Positions 14,926-22,212 of a DNA stretch of 25,726 bases are shown one piece after another. Both the position numbers and the translations under genes were made by a program. This DNA is from Scatosoma sp045660225 (GTDB taxonomy: Bacteria; Bacillota; Clostridia; Christensenellales; Borkfalkiaceae). The notes below the pieces were generated by a model. That model did not search any database. It saw nothing but the letters and a program-made list of their open reading frames with translations, and was not told where the DNA came from. The first letter of the stretch is position 1. Each line of letters opens with the position of its first letter. Location: contig JAZRDK010000115.1 of NCBI GenBank assembly GCA_045660225.1, positions 1 to 25,726 of the forward strand. The letters are read 5' to 3'.

Positions 14926-14954
14926 GAAAGAAAACTGTTTACGGAGATTTTTTT

Positions 14955-17273
14955 ATGACGCGCGCACGAAAAACGTTCAATTTCCCCCGTTTCTTTTTAC
15001 ACGTATTTCTTTTGCTTATTTCCACCTTTTTGTTCTTTCTCGGCGACAACGGCGAGCCGTTTTCCCTTTCTCTCGCCTTTGCGATGTGTATGGCAGGGCT
15101 CTCGCCACTTTCTTCCGCCGTCGCCTTGTTTTTGCCCTGCATTTTTAGTCTAAACTTAACCATCATACTGCTCTATCTTGGACAAGCAATCCTTCTTTCG
15201 CTTAGTTTTCTCGCCGATAACAAACTGCGTATGAGTCAACCGCATAAACCACGCGTTTTGCCTTTCCTAACGCTTGGGCTTGCACTTGCGCTATTCGTCG
15301 CTTTTGCTCCGTTTGACGCGTACGTCCTTCCCTTTACATACCTTCCAAACGACGCGCTTACCCAAAAAATATTAATCGCCTGCGGTTGCTTTTTACTTTC
15401 CACCGTCTTTGCCGTTGGACTGCGCGCGCTTATCATCAAATTTTTGAAATGCAAGCTCCACGCCGACGAAACGCTGTTTTGCGCCCTGCTCTTCACGTTA
15501 AGCGCGGTTGGGTTTTGCCGATTTTTGGGCATCAACGCGTACACGGGTGTCGCCTTTTTCATTTTACTGGTGATTTCTTGTCTTACGACGGACGGCGCAA
15601 CGCTTATCCTTTCCTTTTGCCTTTCCTTACCACCGATGCTCGTTTTCGGAATTTCACCAGAACGATTTTTCTTCTACGGTATCGCCACCGCGCTGTTTAT
15701 GAAGGCAGGGCGTTTGCCTGCCGTCTTCGCTCTGCTCGCCGTATTTTTCGGCTATGGGTTCGCCGACGGACTGTACGCGTTGCCCACGCAAGCGCTTGTC
15801 CCCACTATCCTTTCCGCGCTTTTGCCTGCCCTGTTTTTCGTACTTCTACCCACTCCGCTTGTCCGCACTTTCGAGCACAAGTTCGCCTTTTACCGCGAAA
15901 AGCACCTTTCGCGCATTGCCATCAACCGCAACCGCGCGTCTATCGGCGAAAAACTGTTTGAACTGTCGTCCGTATTCCGCGAGATTGAAACGTCGTTTCA
16001 AACGCTTGGGTCAAACGAAGCGGAAGAAAGCGCGAAAGAATACCTTCGTGGCAACGTTTTGGCGGAAGTTTGCACCAAATGCCCCCGCAAAGACGAGTGT
16101 TTGGCGCATAACCTAAAAGGAAATTTAGACAGACTGATTGACGTCGGTTGTCAAAAAGGCAAAGTCAACCTTATCGACGTACCGCGCGCGCTTGCCGACG
16201 TTTGCGTCAACCAAAACAGCGTATTGTACGCCTTAAATCATCAACTTGGCGAATATAAGCGGTATATGTTAGAACACGAAAACGCGGCAAACGGCAGGAA
16301 ACTGTTGGCAAGTCAGGCGCAGGGCGTCAGCGAGATTTTGAAAAACCTTGCTTTGGAGCAAAGCGAGCCTTTGATTATGTATACCGAACGTGAACGCGCA
16401 TTGGAAATCGCACTTTTACGGGTAGGCGTGGTTTGTTCAGAAACGTTGATTTTTGGAAACGAAGATTCGCTTACGCTGTCGTTAATCACCTTTGGTAAGG
16501 CAGACGTGAAAAAAATCGCCACGGTGGCGAGCGACGTGCTTGGCGTTACTATGACCATATCCGAACGCTTGACGCTAAGTGGCGATAAGTTTTGTTGTAT
16601 TTTGAGAAAAAAGCCGTTTTTCGACGCGTCGTTTGGCGTGTCTACTTTGAAAAAAGCAGGCGAAACGGTCAGCGGAGATACGCACTCCGTCGTTAAAATT
16701 GACGAGCGCAAGTTTATGGTGGCGCTGTCGGACGGCATGGGCAGCGGCGAATACGCGCAAAAAATTTCCGAAAAAACGATTGCGCTTTTGGAAAGCTTTT
16801 ATAAGGCGAAAATGCCGTCCGCGTTGGTTTTGTCCGCCGTCAATAAGTTGATGACTTTCAACAAGGAAGAAAGTTTTACTTGCGTGGATATCGCCGTCGT
16901 GGACTTAGACGAAGGTCGCGTTGACGTTGTCAAAATCGGCTCTCCTATCGGATTTATTCTCTCAGGCAACGCCGTGAAGGTTTTGGAAAGTCATTGTCTA
17001 CCGCTTGGGATTCTCGATTCGATACGCCCTGAAACGGCGACGTACGCGTTGGAAGAAAACGACGTACTCGTATTTATCAGCGACGGAGTTGCAGACGCGT
17101 TTGGCTCAACCGCAGATTTGTACCAAGCGTTACAGCGCGTGCCGATGCGCAATCCGCAACAACTGACGGAAACTTTATTAGAAAGCGCACTACAAGCCTA
17201 CGGTGGCGTCGCGAAAGACGACATGACGGCGGTGGCGGTAAGACTTTTTAAGCGCATAAGCGAAAACACATAA
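14955..17273 (+). CDS. spoIIE: Stage II sporulation protein E (serine phosphatase)
   Basis: A membrane PP2C-type phosphatase. In Bacillus it dephosphorylates SpoIIAA to activate sigma-F in the forespore and also acts at the polar septum. It has 772 residues against about 827 in Bacillus. The N-terminal ~310 residues hold about ten hydrophobic segments. The middle region (about 330-560) is soluble, with a Cys cluster (EVCTKCPRKDECLAH) and helical stretches. The phosphatase domain covers about 575-770, with VALSDGMGSGEYA (D near 592) and VFISDGVADAFG (D near 710) as metal-binding motifs. The ribosome binding site GGAGA is 8 nt upstream. It follows mazF on the same strand. Confidence 0.95.
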   Translation: MTRARKTFNFPRFFLHVFLLLISTFLFFLGDNGEPFSLSLAFAMCMAGLSPLSSAVALFLPCIFSLNLTIILLYLGQAILLSLSFLADNKLRMSQPHKPRVLPFLTLGLALALFVAFAPFDAYVLPFTYLPNDALTQKILIACGCFLLSTVFAVGLRALIIKFLKCKLHADETLFCALLFTLSAVGFCRFLGINAYTGVAFFILLVISCLTTDGATLILSFCLSLPPMLVFGISPERFFFYGIATALFMKAGRLPAVFALLAVFFGYGFADGLYALPTQALVPTILSALLPALFFVLLPTPLVRTFEHKFAFYREKHLSRIAINRNRASIGEKLFELSSVFREIETSFQTLGSNEAEESAKEYLRGNVLAEVCTKCPRKDECLAHNLKGNLDRLIDVGCQKGKVNLIDVPRALADVCVNQNSVLYALNHQLGEYKRYMLEHENAANGRKLLASQAQGVSEILKNLALEQSEPLIMYTERERALEIALLRVGVVCSETLIFGNEDSLTLSLITFGKADVKKIATVASDVLGVTMTISERLTLSGDKFCCILRKKPFFDASFGVSTLKKAGETVSGDTHSVVKIDERKFMVALSDGMGSGEYAQKISEKTIALLESFYKAKMPSALVLSAVNKLMTFNKEESFTCVDIAVVDLDEGRVDVVKIGSPIGFILSGNAVKVLESHCLPLGILDSIRPETATYALEENDVLVFISDGVADAFGSTADLYQALQRVPMRNPQQLTETLLESALQAYGGVAKDDMTAVAVRLFKRISENT

Positions 17274-17307
17274 AAATAACGCGCCGCGGCGATTTGCCGT
17301 GGCGCGT
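17274..17307 (-). terminator. Terminator between spoIIE and the ABC ATPase gene
   Basis: A 12-bp GC-rich stem (17279-17290 with 17296-17307, one G-U) has a 5-nt loop. On the minus strand it is followed by TTATTTTTA, so it mainly ends the ABC ATPase transcript. On the plus strand the T-tract is short (CGTTTAG), but the hairpin also sits right behind spoIIE. Confidence 0.8.
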
Positions 17308-17323
17308 CGTTTAGACGTCTATA

Positions 17324-18739
17324 TTATTCTTCGTCTTTCGTTTCTTCTACGGGAGCTTCTTCTACGGGAGCTTCTTCCGTAGCTTTTGCTTCTTCCGCCG
17401 CTGCCTTAGCCGCTCTCTTAGTAGCAAGTTTTTCCATACGAGCGTCCTTTCTAGCCTGCGCTTTCATTTCCTTCGTTACGGAACGAGCCGCAGCGATACG
17501 TTCGCGCATTTCTTGAGGCGTAGGAGGCGTGAACGCCGAGCCTTCTGCGTTTTCTTCGATAACTTCGTAACCTGCATCTCTTTCCAAAATCGAAGCTTCC
17601 GTTTCGCCGTCGAAAAGGTGGATGTGGTTTGCGTCGAACGCAAGGTTGATAACGTCGTTCAAAGCAACGACTGCACGGCTGGAAATTTTAGCAATCATCT
17701 GCGTAGCGTTGTCGATGATGGACGCTTCTTTACCTTCGTGGTCAAGTTCGCAATAGATTTGCGTTTCAGCACCAAGTTTTTCGATAACGTCAACACGCGC
17801 GGTTACAACCGTTTCGGGCGAGCTTGCGATGAACATTTGGTCCTGATGAATATCTTCGGGACGTACGCCGAGCGTAACCGTCTTGCCGGTGTCGATGTAT
17901 TCGTTAACGTTCTTAATTCTTGCAGCAACTTCCTTGGGAAGAAGAATCTTGTTCTTGCCCGTGAAGTTTACGAAAATTTTGCCGTTTTCGCTGGTCAAGG
18001 TGGATTCCTTGAAGAAGTTCATCTGAGGCGTACCGATGAAGCCTGCAACGAAAAGGTTTACAGGATAATCGTAAAGGTTCTGAGGGGTGTCAACCTGTTG
18101 CATAAAGCCGTCTTTCATAACGACGATACGCGTACCCATCGTCATAGCTTCTACCTGGTCGTGCGTAACGTAGATGAACGTCGTAGCAAGACGAGCGTGA
18201 AGTTTGGAAATTTCCGTTCTCATCGAAGCACGAAGTTTTGCGTCCAAGTTGGAAAGAGGTTCGTCCAAAAGGAATACTTTGGGTTCACGAACGATGGTTC
18301 TACCAAGAGCAACACGTTGTCTTTGACCACCGGAAAGTGCCTTCGGCTTTCTCGAAAGGTAATCGGTGATGCCAAGGATTTCAGCCGCAGCTTTTACCTT
18401 CTGGTCAATGATTTCCTTGGGTACTTTGCGAAGTTTAAGACCGAACGCAATGTTGTCGTAAACGGACATGTGGGGATACAAAGCGTAGTTTTGGAATACC
18501 ATCGCGATATCTCTATCTTTGGGAACTACGTCGTTTACAAGCTTACCATCGATGTAAAGTTCACCAGAAGAAATTTCTTCCAAACCAGCAATCATACGAA
18601 GGGTGGTGGATTTACCGCAACCGGAAGGGCCTACCAAAACGATGAATTCTTTATCTCTGATATCCAAACAGAAATCGAATACAGCCTGTACGCCCGAAGG
18701 GTATACCTTGTTGATGCCTTTCAGCAAAAGTCCTGACAT
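17324..18739 (-). CDS. ugpC: MalK/UgpC-family sugar ABC transporter ATPase with long C-terminal tail
   Basis: The ATP-binding subunit of a carbohydrate importer. In order: Walker A GPSGCGKST (residues 38-46), Q-loop Q83, signature LSGGQ (135-139), Walker B VFLLDEP (155-161), the D-loop SNLDAKLR and the H-loop VTHDQVEAM (about 190). A MalK-type regulatory OB domain follows (about 240-370, with TLGVRPEDI). It has 471 residues, against about 365-375 in the family. The last ~80-90 residues are an Ala/Glu/Lys-rich tail ending in a run of APVEE repeats and an acidic end. No permease or binding protein is nearby, so it may serve several importers, like MsmX. The ribosome binding site AGGAGG lies 8 nt upstream. 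Confidence 0.95.
   Translation of the reverse strand: MSGLLLKGINKVYPSGVQAVFDFCLDIRDKEFIVLVGPSGCGKSTTLRMIAGLEEISSGELYIDGKLVNDVVPKDRDIAMVFQNYALYPHMSVYDNIAFGLKLRKVPKEIIDQKVKAAAEILGITDYLSRKPKALSGGQRQRVALGRTIVREPKVFLLDEPLSNLDAKLRASMRTEISKLHARLATTFIYVTHDQVEAMTMGTRIVVMKDGFMQQVDTPQNLYDYPVNLFVAGFIGTPQMNFFKESTLTSENGKIFVNFTGKNKILLPKEVAARIKNVNEYIDTGKTVTLGVRPEDIHQDQMFIASSPETVVTARVDVIEKLGAETQIYCELDHEGKEASIIDNATQMIAKISSRAVVALNDVINLAFDANHIHLFDGETEASILERDAGYEVIEENAEGSAFTPPTPQEMRERIAAARSVTKEMKAQARKDARMEKLATKRAAKAAAEEAKATEEAPVEEAPVEETKDEE
17342..17371 (-). repeat. Tandem 15-bp repeat encoding the APVEE tail
   Basis: Two exact 15-nt units (17342-17356 and 17357-17371, plus strand TTCTTCTACGGGAGC) are followed by a degenerate third. 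In the ABC ATPase frame each unit encodes Ala-Pro-Val-Glu-Glu. Confidence 0.85.
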
Positions 18740-18793
18740 ATTATTTTCCTCCTAAACGACCCTTTGGGTCATCAATATTTTTTCATTAATACT

Positions 18794-18822
18794 ATTTTAC
18801 TACATCCCAAAAAAAATTACAA
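18794..18822 (-). promoter_or_regulatory. Promoter of the ABC ATPase gene
   Basis: TTGTAA (18822-18817) and TAAAAT (18799-18794) are separated by 17 nt. A small GACCC-TTT-GGGTC hairpin (18758-18770) lies in the leader just before the ribosome binding site. Confidence 0.6.
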
Positions 18823-18881
18823 TGGGCAATTTTCACAAACCTATTCGTTTCAATCGTACATTTTGCACATTAAGCGCGCAA

Positions 18882-19808
18882 TTATGGCAAAATTCTACCT
18901 GCGGACATGTACAAATCGTACCACTCTTCACGCGAAAGTTTTACGTCCGCCGCCTTGCACGCTTCTTGCATGCGCTCGAACGAAGTCGTACCCGTAACCA
19001 CCTGCTTAAACGCAGGGTGGCGCAACACCCACGCAAACGCAATCGTCGATGACGATACGCCGTGCGCTTCGGCAACCTCGGCAAGTTTTTCGTTCAGCGC
19101 GCGGTATTTCTCGCTCCCTAAGAATACGCCCCCGAAAAAGCCGTACTGAAGGGGCGACCAAGCCTGCAACGCAATGTTTCTAAGCCTGCAATATTCCAAG
19201 GTATCGCCTGCACGCGTTACCGATTCGTCTTTGTACATATTCACGTTCAAACCCGTGTCCACCATCGCCGTATGCGCCAGCGAGAACTGTACTTGGTTGG
19301 CGACGATTTGGATACCGGCAGAGCGCAGGAGCTGGATTTGCAACGCCGAGAAATTACTGACGCCAAACGCGCGCACTTTTCCGTCGTCGCGAAGGCGTTC
19401 GAACGCTTCGGCTACTTCGTCCGGCTCAACCAAGGTGTCGGGACGATGCAACAAAAGAACGTCGATATATTCCGTATTTAAGCGTTTCAAACTGCCTTCC
19501 ACGGAATTCAAAATATGTTCTTTCGAGAAATCAAAGCGGTTGATTTTACCCTGCGCGTCCTTGCGGATACCGCACTTGGTTTGCAGGACGTAATCTTTAC
19601 GCGCAACGCCCAAGTCACGGATGGCGACGCCGAAAATCTTTTCACAGTCGCCGTTTGCGTACACGTCCGCCAAATCAAACGTGTTGACGCCTGCGCGCAT
19701 TGCCTCGACCATAACCTTTTCCGTTTGTGCCAAAGGCTTTTCCGCGATACGCATACAGCCCATCACGACAGCCGACGCGTTGATGTCGCCTAAATTGCAA
19801 TATTTCAT
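18882..19808 (-). CDS. Aldo/keto reductase
   Basis: A 308-residue NAD(P)H-dependent oxidoreductase of the aldo/keto reductase superfamily. The catalytic tetrad is complete: D45 and Y50 (in FDLADVYANGD), K78 (in LQTKCGI) and H121 (in LLLHRPD). Cofactor-site elements include GVSNFS and the later CRLRNIALQAWSPL. It looks like the YdhF-type branch; the substrate is unknown. The start at 19808 has GGGGGT about 8 nt upstream. The open frame runs back to 19958, but the extra part overlaps the upstream yigZ gene and does not match the family. It follows yigZ by 26 nt and is probably cotranscribed. Confidence 0.92.
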   Translation of the reverse strand: MKYCNLGDINASAVVMGCMRIAEKPLAQTEKVMVEAMRAGVNTFDLADVYANGDCEKIFGVAIRDLGVARKDYVLQTKCGIRKDAQGKINRFDFSKEHILNSVEGSLKRLNTEYIDVLLLHRPDTLVEPDEVAEAFERLRDDGKVRAFGVSNFSALQIQLLRSAGIQIVANQVQFSLAHTAMVDTGLNVNMYKDESVTRAGDTLEYCRLRNIALQAWSPLQYGFFGGVFLGSEKYRALNEKLAEVAEAHGVSSSTIAFAWVLRHPAFKQVVTGTTSFERMQEACKAADVKLSREEWYDLYMSAGRILP

Positions 19809-19834
19809 ACAAGTTACCCCCTTGTTGGTTTTCG

Positions 19835-20467
19835 TTATGCCTTGAAAGGCGCGTAATATTCTTTGCCTTTCGCCGTTTTTACTTTGCCCTGCATATAGTC
19901 TATAAGCGCGGATATAAACGCGTCTTCTTCCGTCTTTTTCACGGCAACCGTAAAGCATACGCTTGCGCCGTAATCGGTAGAAAGAAGGGAGCAGGGTCGC
20001 GTTGAAAGGTATTTTTGTACCCCGTCCACGCCGGTATAGTCCACTTCGATTGCGTATTCAGAGCATACTTCTAAAACGCGGATATCCGCCCCGTCCAAGT
20101 TCTCGGATGCGGACGAAGAATACGCCCGTACAAGCCCACCTGCGCCCAGCTTAATTCCGCCGAAATAGCGCACGACGGCAACCGCCGTTTCACAAAGTTT
20201 TTTCGCCTTCAAGACTTCTAAAATCGGCACGCCTGCCGTACCCTGTGGCTCGCCATCGTCGGAAAAACGCTGTAAATTGCCCAACTTATCCGCAATATAC
20301 GCATAGCAAACGTGCGTCGCCATCGAGTGTTTTTGCCGAATTTCCGTCAAAAACGCCTTCGCTTCGTCTTCGCTTGTAACGTGCGCGGAATAGGTGAGAA
20401 AACGGGATTTTTCAATTATTTTTTCGCTTTCGTGACGTGAAAACACGACGCGCACCGATTTTTCCAT
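19835..20467 (-). CDS. yigZ: YigZ/IMPACT family protein
   Basis: A 210-residue member of UPF0029 (IMPACT N-terminal domain plus a DUF1949-like C-terminal domain). The signature RFSDDGEPQGTAGVPIL is at about residues 67-83, followed by VVRYFGGIKLGAGGLVRAY (98-116). The biochemical role of the bacterial family is not settled. The start at 20467 has AAGGGGGA about 7 nt upstream. The open frame extends to 20521 through the tyrS terminator, which is unlikely to be coding. The gene starts only 25 nt after the T-tract of that terminator, with no room for an ordinary promoter, so it may depend on readthrough. Confidence 0.93.
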   Translation of the reverse strand: MEKSVRVVFSRHESEKIIEKSRFLTYSAHVTSEDEAKAFLTEIRQKHSMATHVCYAYIADKLGNLQRFSDDGEPQGTAGVPILEVLKAKKLCETAVAVVRYFGGIKLGAGGLVRAYSSSASENLDGADIRVLEVCSEYAIEVDYTGVDGVQKYLSTRPCSLLSTDYGASVCFTVAVKKTEEDAFISALIDYMQGKVKTAKGKEYYAPFKA

Positions 20468-20491
20468 TGTCCATCCCCCTTTCCCATTTTC

Positions 20492-20543
20492 AAAAAACGC
20501 GCAGCTGTCCCCCGAAGGCATCGCCTTCGAAAGTAGCCGCGCA
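20492..20543 (-). terminator. Terminator of tyrS
   Basis: A two-part stem: outer GCGCGGCU (20542-20535) with AGCUGCGC (20506-20499, one G-U), inner CGAAGGC (20529-20523) with GCCUUCG (20519-20513). U6 follows (20497-20492). Confidence 0.85.
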
Positions 20544-20549
20544 TTTGCG

Positions 20550-21743
20550 TTAGTTTACGATAATCTTCAAATGTACCTTTTTGCCCTTATGCAAAACGAA
20601 TTCCTTGGCAGGAATTTGCATATTCGCATCGGTTACCTTCGTTTCGTCTACGGAAACACCGCCTTGTTCAATCAAACGGCGTGCCTCGCCCTTCGATTTT
20701 GCTACGCCCGACGCAACCATAGCGTCCACGACCGTTTCCACGCCCGAAACTTCCTTCGTCAAAAGTTCCGCATTGCCACCGCCGAAAGCGGAACGCGCCT
20801 GGTTTTGCGCAGTCGTCGCCTTTTCTTCGCCGTGTACTTCCTTCGTAAGCTCGAACGCGAGCACTTCCTTTGCCTTGTTGATGCGTTCGTCTTTATAACG
20901 GCAAAGTTCTTCCACTTCTTCCAAAGGAAGATAGGTCAAAAGTTTCATACACTTTTCGACGTCTTCGTCCGCGATATTTCTCCAGTACTGATAGAATTCG
21001 TACGGGGTGGTCTTGTTTTCGTCAAGCCAAACCGCGCCCTTTGCCGTCTTGCCCATCTTCTTGCCGTCCGACGTCGTCAAAAGCGTGAACGTCATTGCAA
21101 ACGCGGGCTTTTGTTCCTTGACACGAATCAAGTTTGCGCCAGCCAAAATATTGCTCCACTGGTCGTCGCCACCCAGCTCGAGCTGGCAACCGTATTTCTT
21201 GTAAAGCACCAAGAAATCGTAGCCCTGCATCAACATATAGTTGAATTCCAGGAAAGACAAACCACGTTCTAAGCGTTGCTTAAAGCACTCCGCCGACAAC
21301 ATTTTGTTGACGGAGAAATGCGTACCGATATCGCGCAGGAAATCGATATAATTCAAATTCATCAACCAGTCGGCGTTGTCCACGACGATTGCGCCGTTTT
21401 CGCCTTCAAAATCGATAAATCTCGACATTTGTTTTTTGAAACACTCGACGTTGTGGCGAATCGTTTCCTTCGTCATCATCGAACGCATATCCGACCTACC
21501 CGAAGGGTCGCCGACCATTGCCGTACCGCCACCGATAAGAATAATCGGCTTATGCCCGGCCTGTTGCATGTGGTGCATAGCGATAAGTTGTAAGAAATGA
21601 CCTACGTGCAACGAATCCGCCGTAGGGTCGAAACCGATATAAAAAGGCACGCTTTCCTTGCCGAGTTTTTCATAGAGTTCTTCTTCAAAAACCGTCTGCT
21701 TGATAAATCCCCTTGCACGGAGCGTATCCATTACGTTTGCCAT
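20550..21743 (-). CDS. tyrS: Tyrosine--tRNA ligase
   Basis: A class I synthetase that charges tRNA-Tyr. It has 397 residues. The HIGH-type motif HVGH is at residues 46-49 (ADSLHVGHF). A KMSKS-type motif, GKKMGKT, lies near 229-234. The C-terminal S4 RNA-binding domain covers about 333-397, including GEARRLIEQGGVSVDE. This is the long TyrZ-like branch with KMGKT rather than KFGKS. AAGGAG lies before the ATG. No T-box leader is visible; the leader is only about 35 nt. Confidence 0.96.
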   Translation of the reverse strand: MANVMDTLRARGFIKQTVFEEELYEKLGKESVPFYIGFDPTADSLHVGHFLQLIAMHHMQQAGHKPIILIGGGTAMVGDPSGRSDMRSMMTKETIRHNVECFKKQMSRFIDFEGENGAIVVDNADWLMNLNYIDFLRDIGTHFSVNKMLSAECFKQRLERGLSFLEFNYMLMQGYDFLVLYKKYGCQLELGGDDQWSNILAGANLIRVKEQKPAFAMTFTLLTTSDGKKMGKTAKGAVWLDENKTTPYEFYQYWRNIADEDVEKCMKLLTYLPLEEVEELCRYKDERINKAKEVLAFELTKEVHGEEKATTAQNQARSAFGGGNAELLTKEVSGVETVVDAMVASGVAKSKGEARRLIEQGGVSVDETKVTDANMQIPAKEFVLHKGKKVHLKIIVN

Positions 21744-21784
21744 CAGTAAAATCTCCTTAAACGTTCTTGTTTTACGTTGACATT

Positions 21785-21813
21785 ATCTTACACTTTTTTT
21801 GTTTTTTTGTCAA
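21785..21813 (-). promoter_or_regulatory. Promoter of tyrS
   Basis: A perfect TTGACA (21813-21808) with a 17-nt A-rich spacer precedes TAAGAT (21790-21785). Transcription should start close to 21778, too near tyrS for a T-box. Confidence 0.7.
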
Positions 21814-21825
21814 GCGTTTGCGCCC

Positions 21826-21858
21826 AAAAACGTAAAAACCGAGTAATAAAAACCCGAT
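21826..21858 (-). terminator. Probable terminator of the 21881-22093 gene
   Basis: In the RNA, AUCGGGU (21858-21852) pairs with ACUCGGU (21844-21838) with two G-U pairs and a 7-nt loop. UUUUACGUUUUU follows. Confidence 0.55.
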
Positions 21859-21880
21859 TTTATAACCTTTTCTCGCCATT

Positions 21881-22093
21881 TTAATATGCGTATTCCTTCG
21901 CCCTACTCTCGCAAGCGGTTACGCCCTGGCTTTGCGCATCCAAGCACCCCAAAAACGCAAGAAAATCGCGGACGGATTCGGCGTGCGTTCGCCCACACAA
22001 ACCACGGAGCAATTCTTCGTCGTACGCGCGCTCTCGCTTGCGCGCCAACCTTCTTTCTCTTTCTTCCGCTTCGTAATCAAAACAAACCGCCAT
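21881..22093 (-). CDS. Small protein of unknown function (70 aa)
   Basis: I do not recognise this protein. It begins MAVCFDYEAEERERRLARKR, a strongly charged helical stretch of about 20 residues. The middle is AYDEELLRGLCGRTHAESVRD and then FLAFLGCLD, and the end is acidic to polar. There are four cysteines and no signal peptide or membrane helix. The case for a real gene is a good ribosome binding site (AAGGGGAG ending about 6 nt before the ATG), an extended -10 promoter, a probable terminator, and coding-like codon use. It diverges from the WYL regulator and shares its upstream operator candidate, so it may be a target of that regulator. Confidence 0.65.
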   Translation of the reverse strand: MAVCFDYEAEERERRLARKRERAYDEELLRGLCGRTHAESVRDFLAFLGCLDAQSQGVTACESRAKEYAY

Positions 22094-22124
22094 TTTTTCT
22101 CCCCTTTTGTCTTTTTTCGACCAA

Positions 22125-22133
22125 ATTATACCA
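22125..22133 (-). promoter_or_regulatory. Extended -10 promoter of the 70-aa gene
   Basis: TGGTATAAT (22133-22125) is a perfect extended -10. The -35 position (22153-22148) is poor (AATTGT) and lies inside the palindrome at 22143-22157. Confidence 0.6.
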
Positions 22134-22141
22134 CCATAAAC

Positions 22142-22170
22142 TTGACAACAATTGTCATATATGTTAAAAT
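22142..22170 (+). promoter_or_regulatory. Promoter of the WYL regulator
   Basis: A perfect TTGACA (22142-22147), a 17-nt spacer, then TAAAAT (22165-22170). AGGAG (22199-22203) follows in the leader. Confidence 0.8.
22143..22157. promoter_or_regulatory. Palindromic operator candidate in the divergent promoter region
   Basis: TGACAA (22143-22148), a 3-nt spacer, then TTGTCA (22152-22157) are perfect inverted arms. The site covers the -35 and part of the spacer of the WYL regulator promoter and the -35 position of the divergent gene. Confidence 0.55.
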
Positions 22171-22212
22171 ATTTTTACAAACCGTAAAAAAATTTTTTAG
22201 GAGTGTTTGCGT

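Noticed and set aside
17513..18736. A 407-residue open frame on the plus strand opposite the ABC ATPase gene
   Set aside because: It lies wholly antisense to a conserved gene with all ABC motifs, shows no recognisable family and has no ribosome binding site; the minus-strand codon pattern explains it.
21744..21880. T-box riboswitch before tyrS (or trpS at 3369-3588)
   Set aside because: The T-box sequence GGGTGGnACCGCG is absent in both regions, and the tyrS promoter leaves only a leader of about 35 nt.
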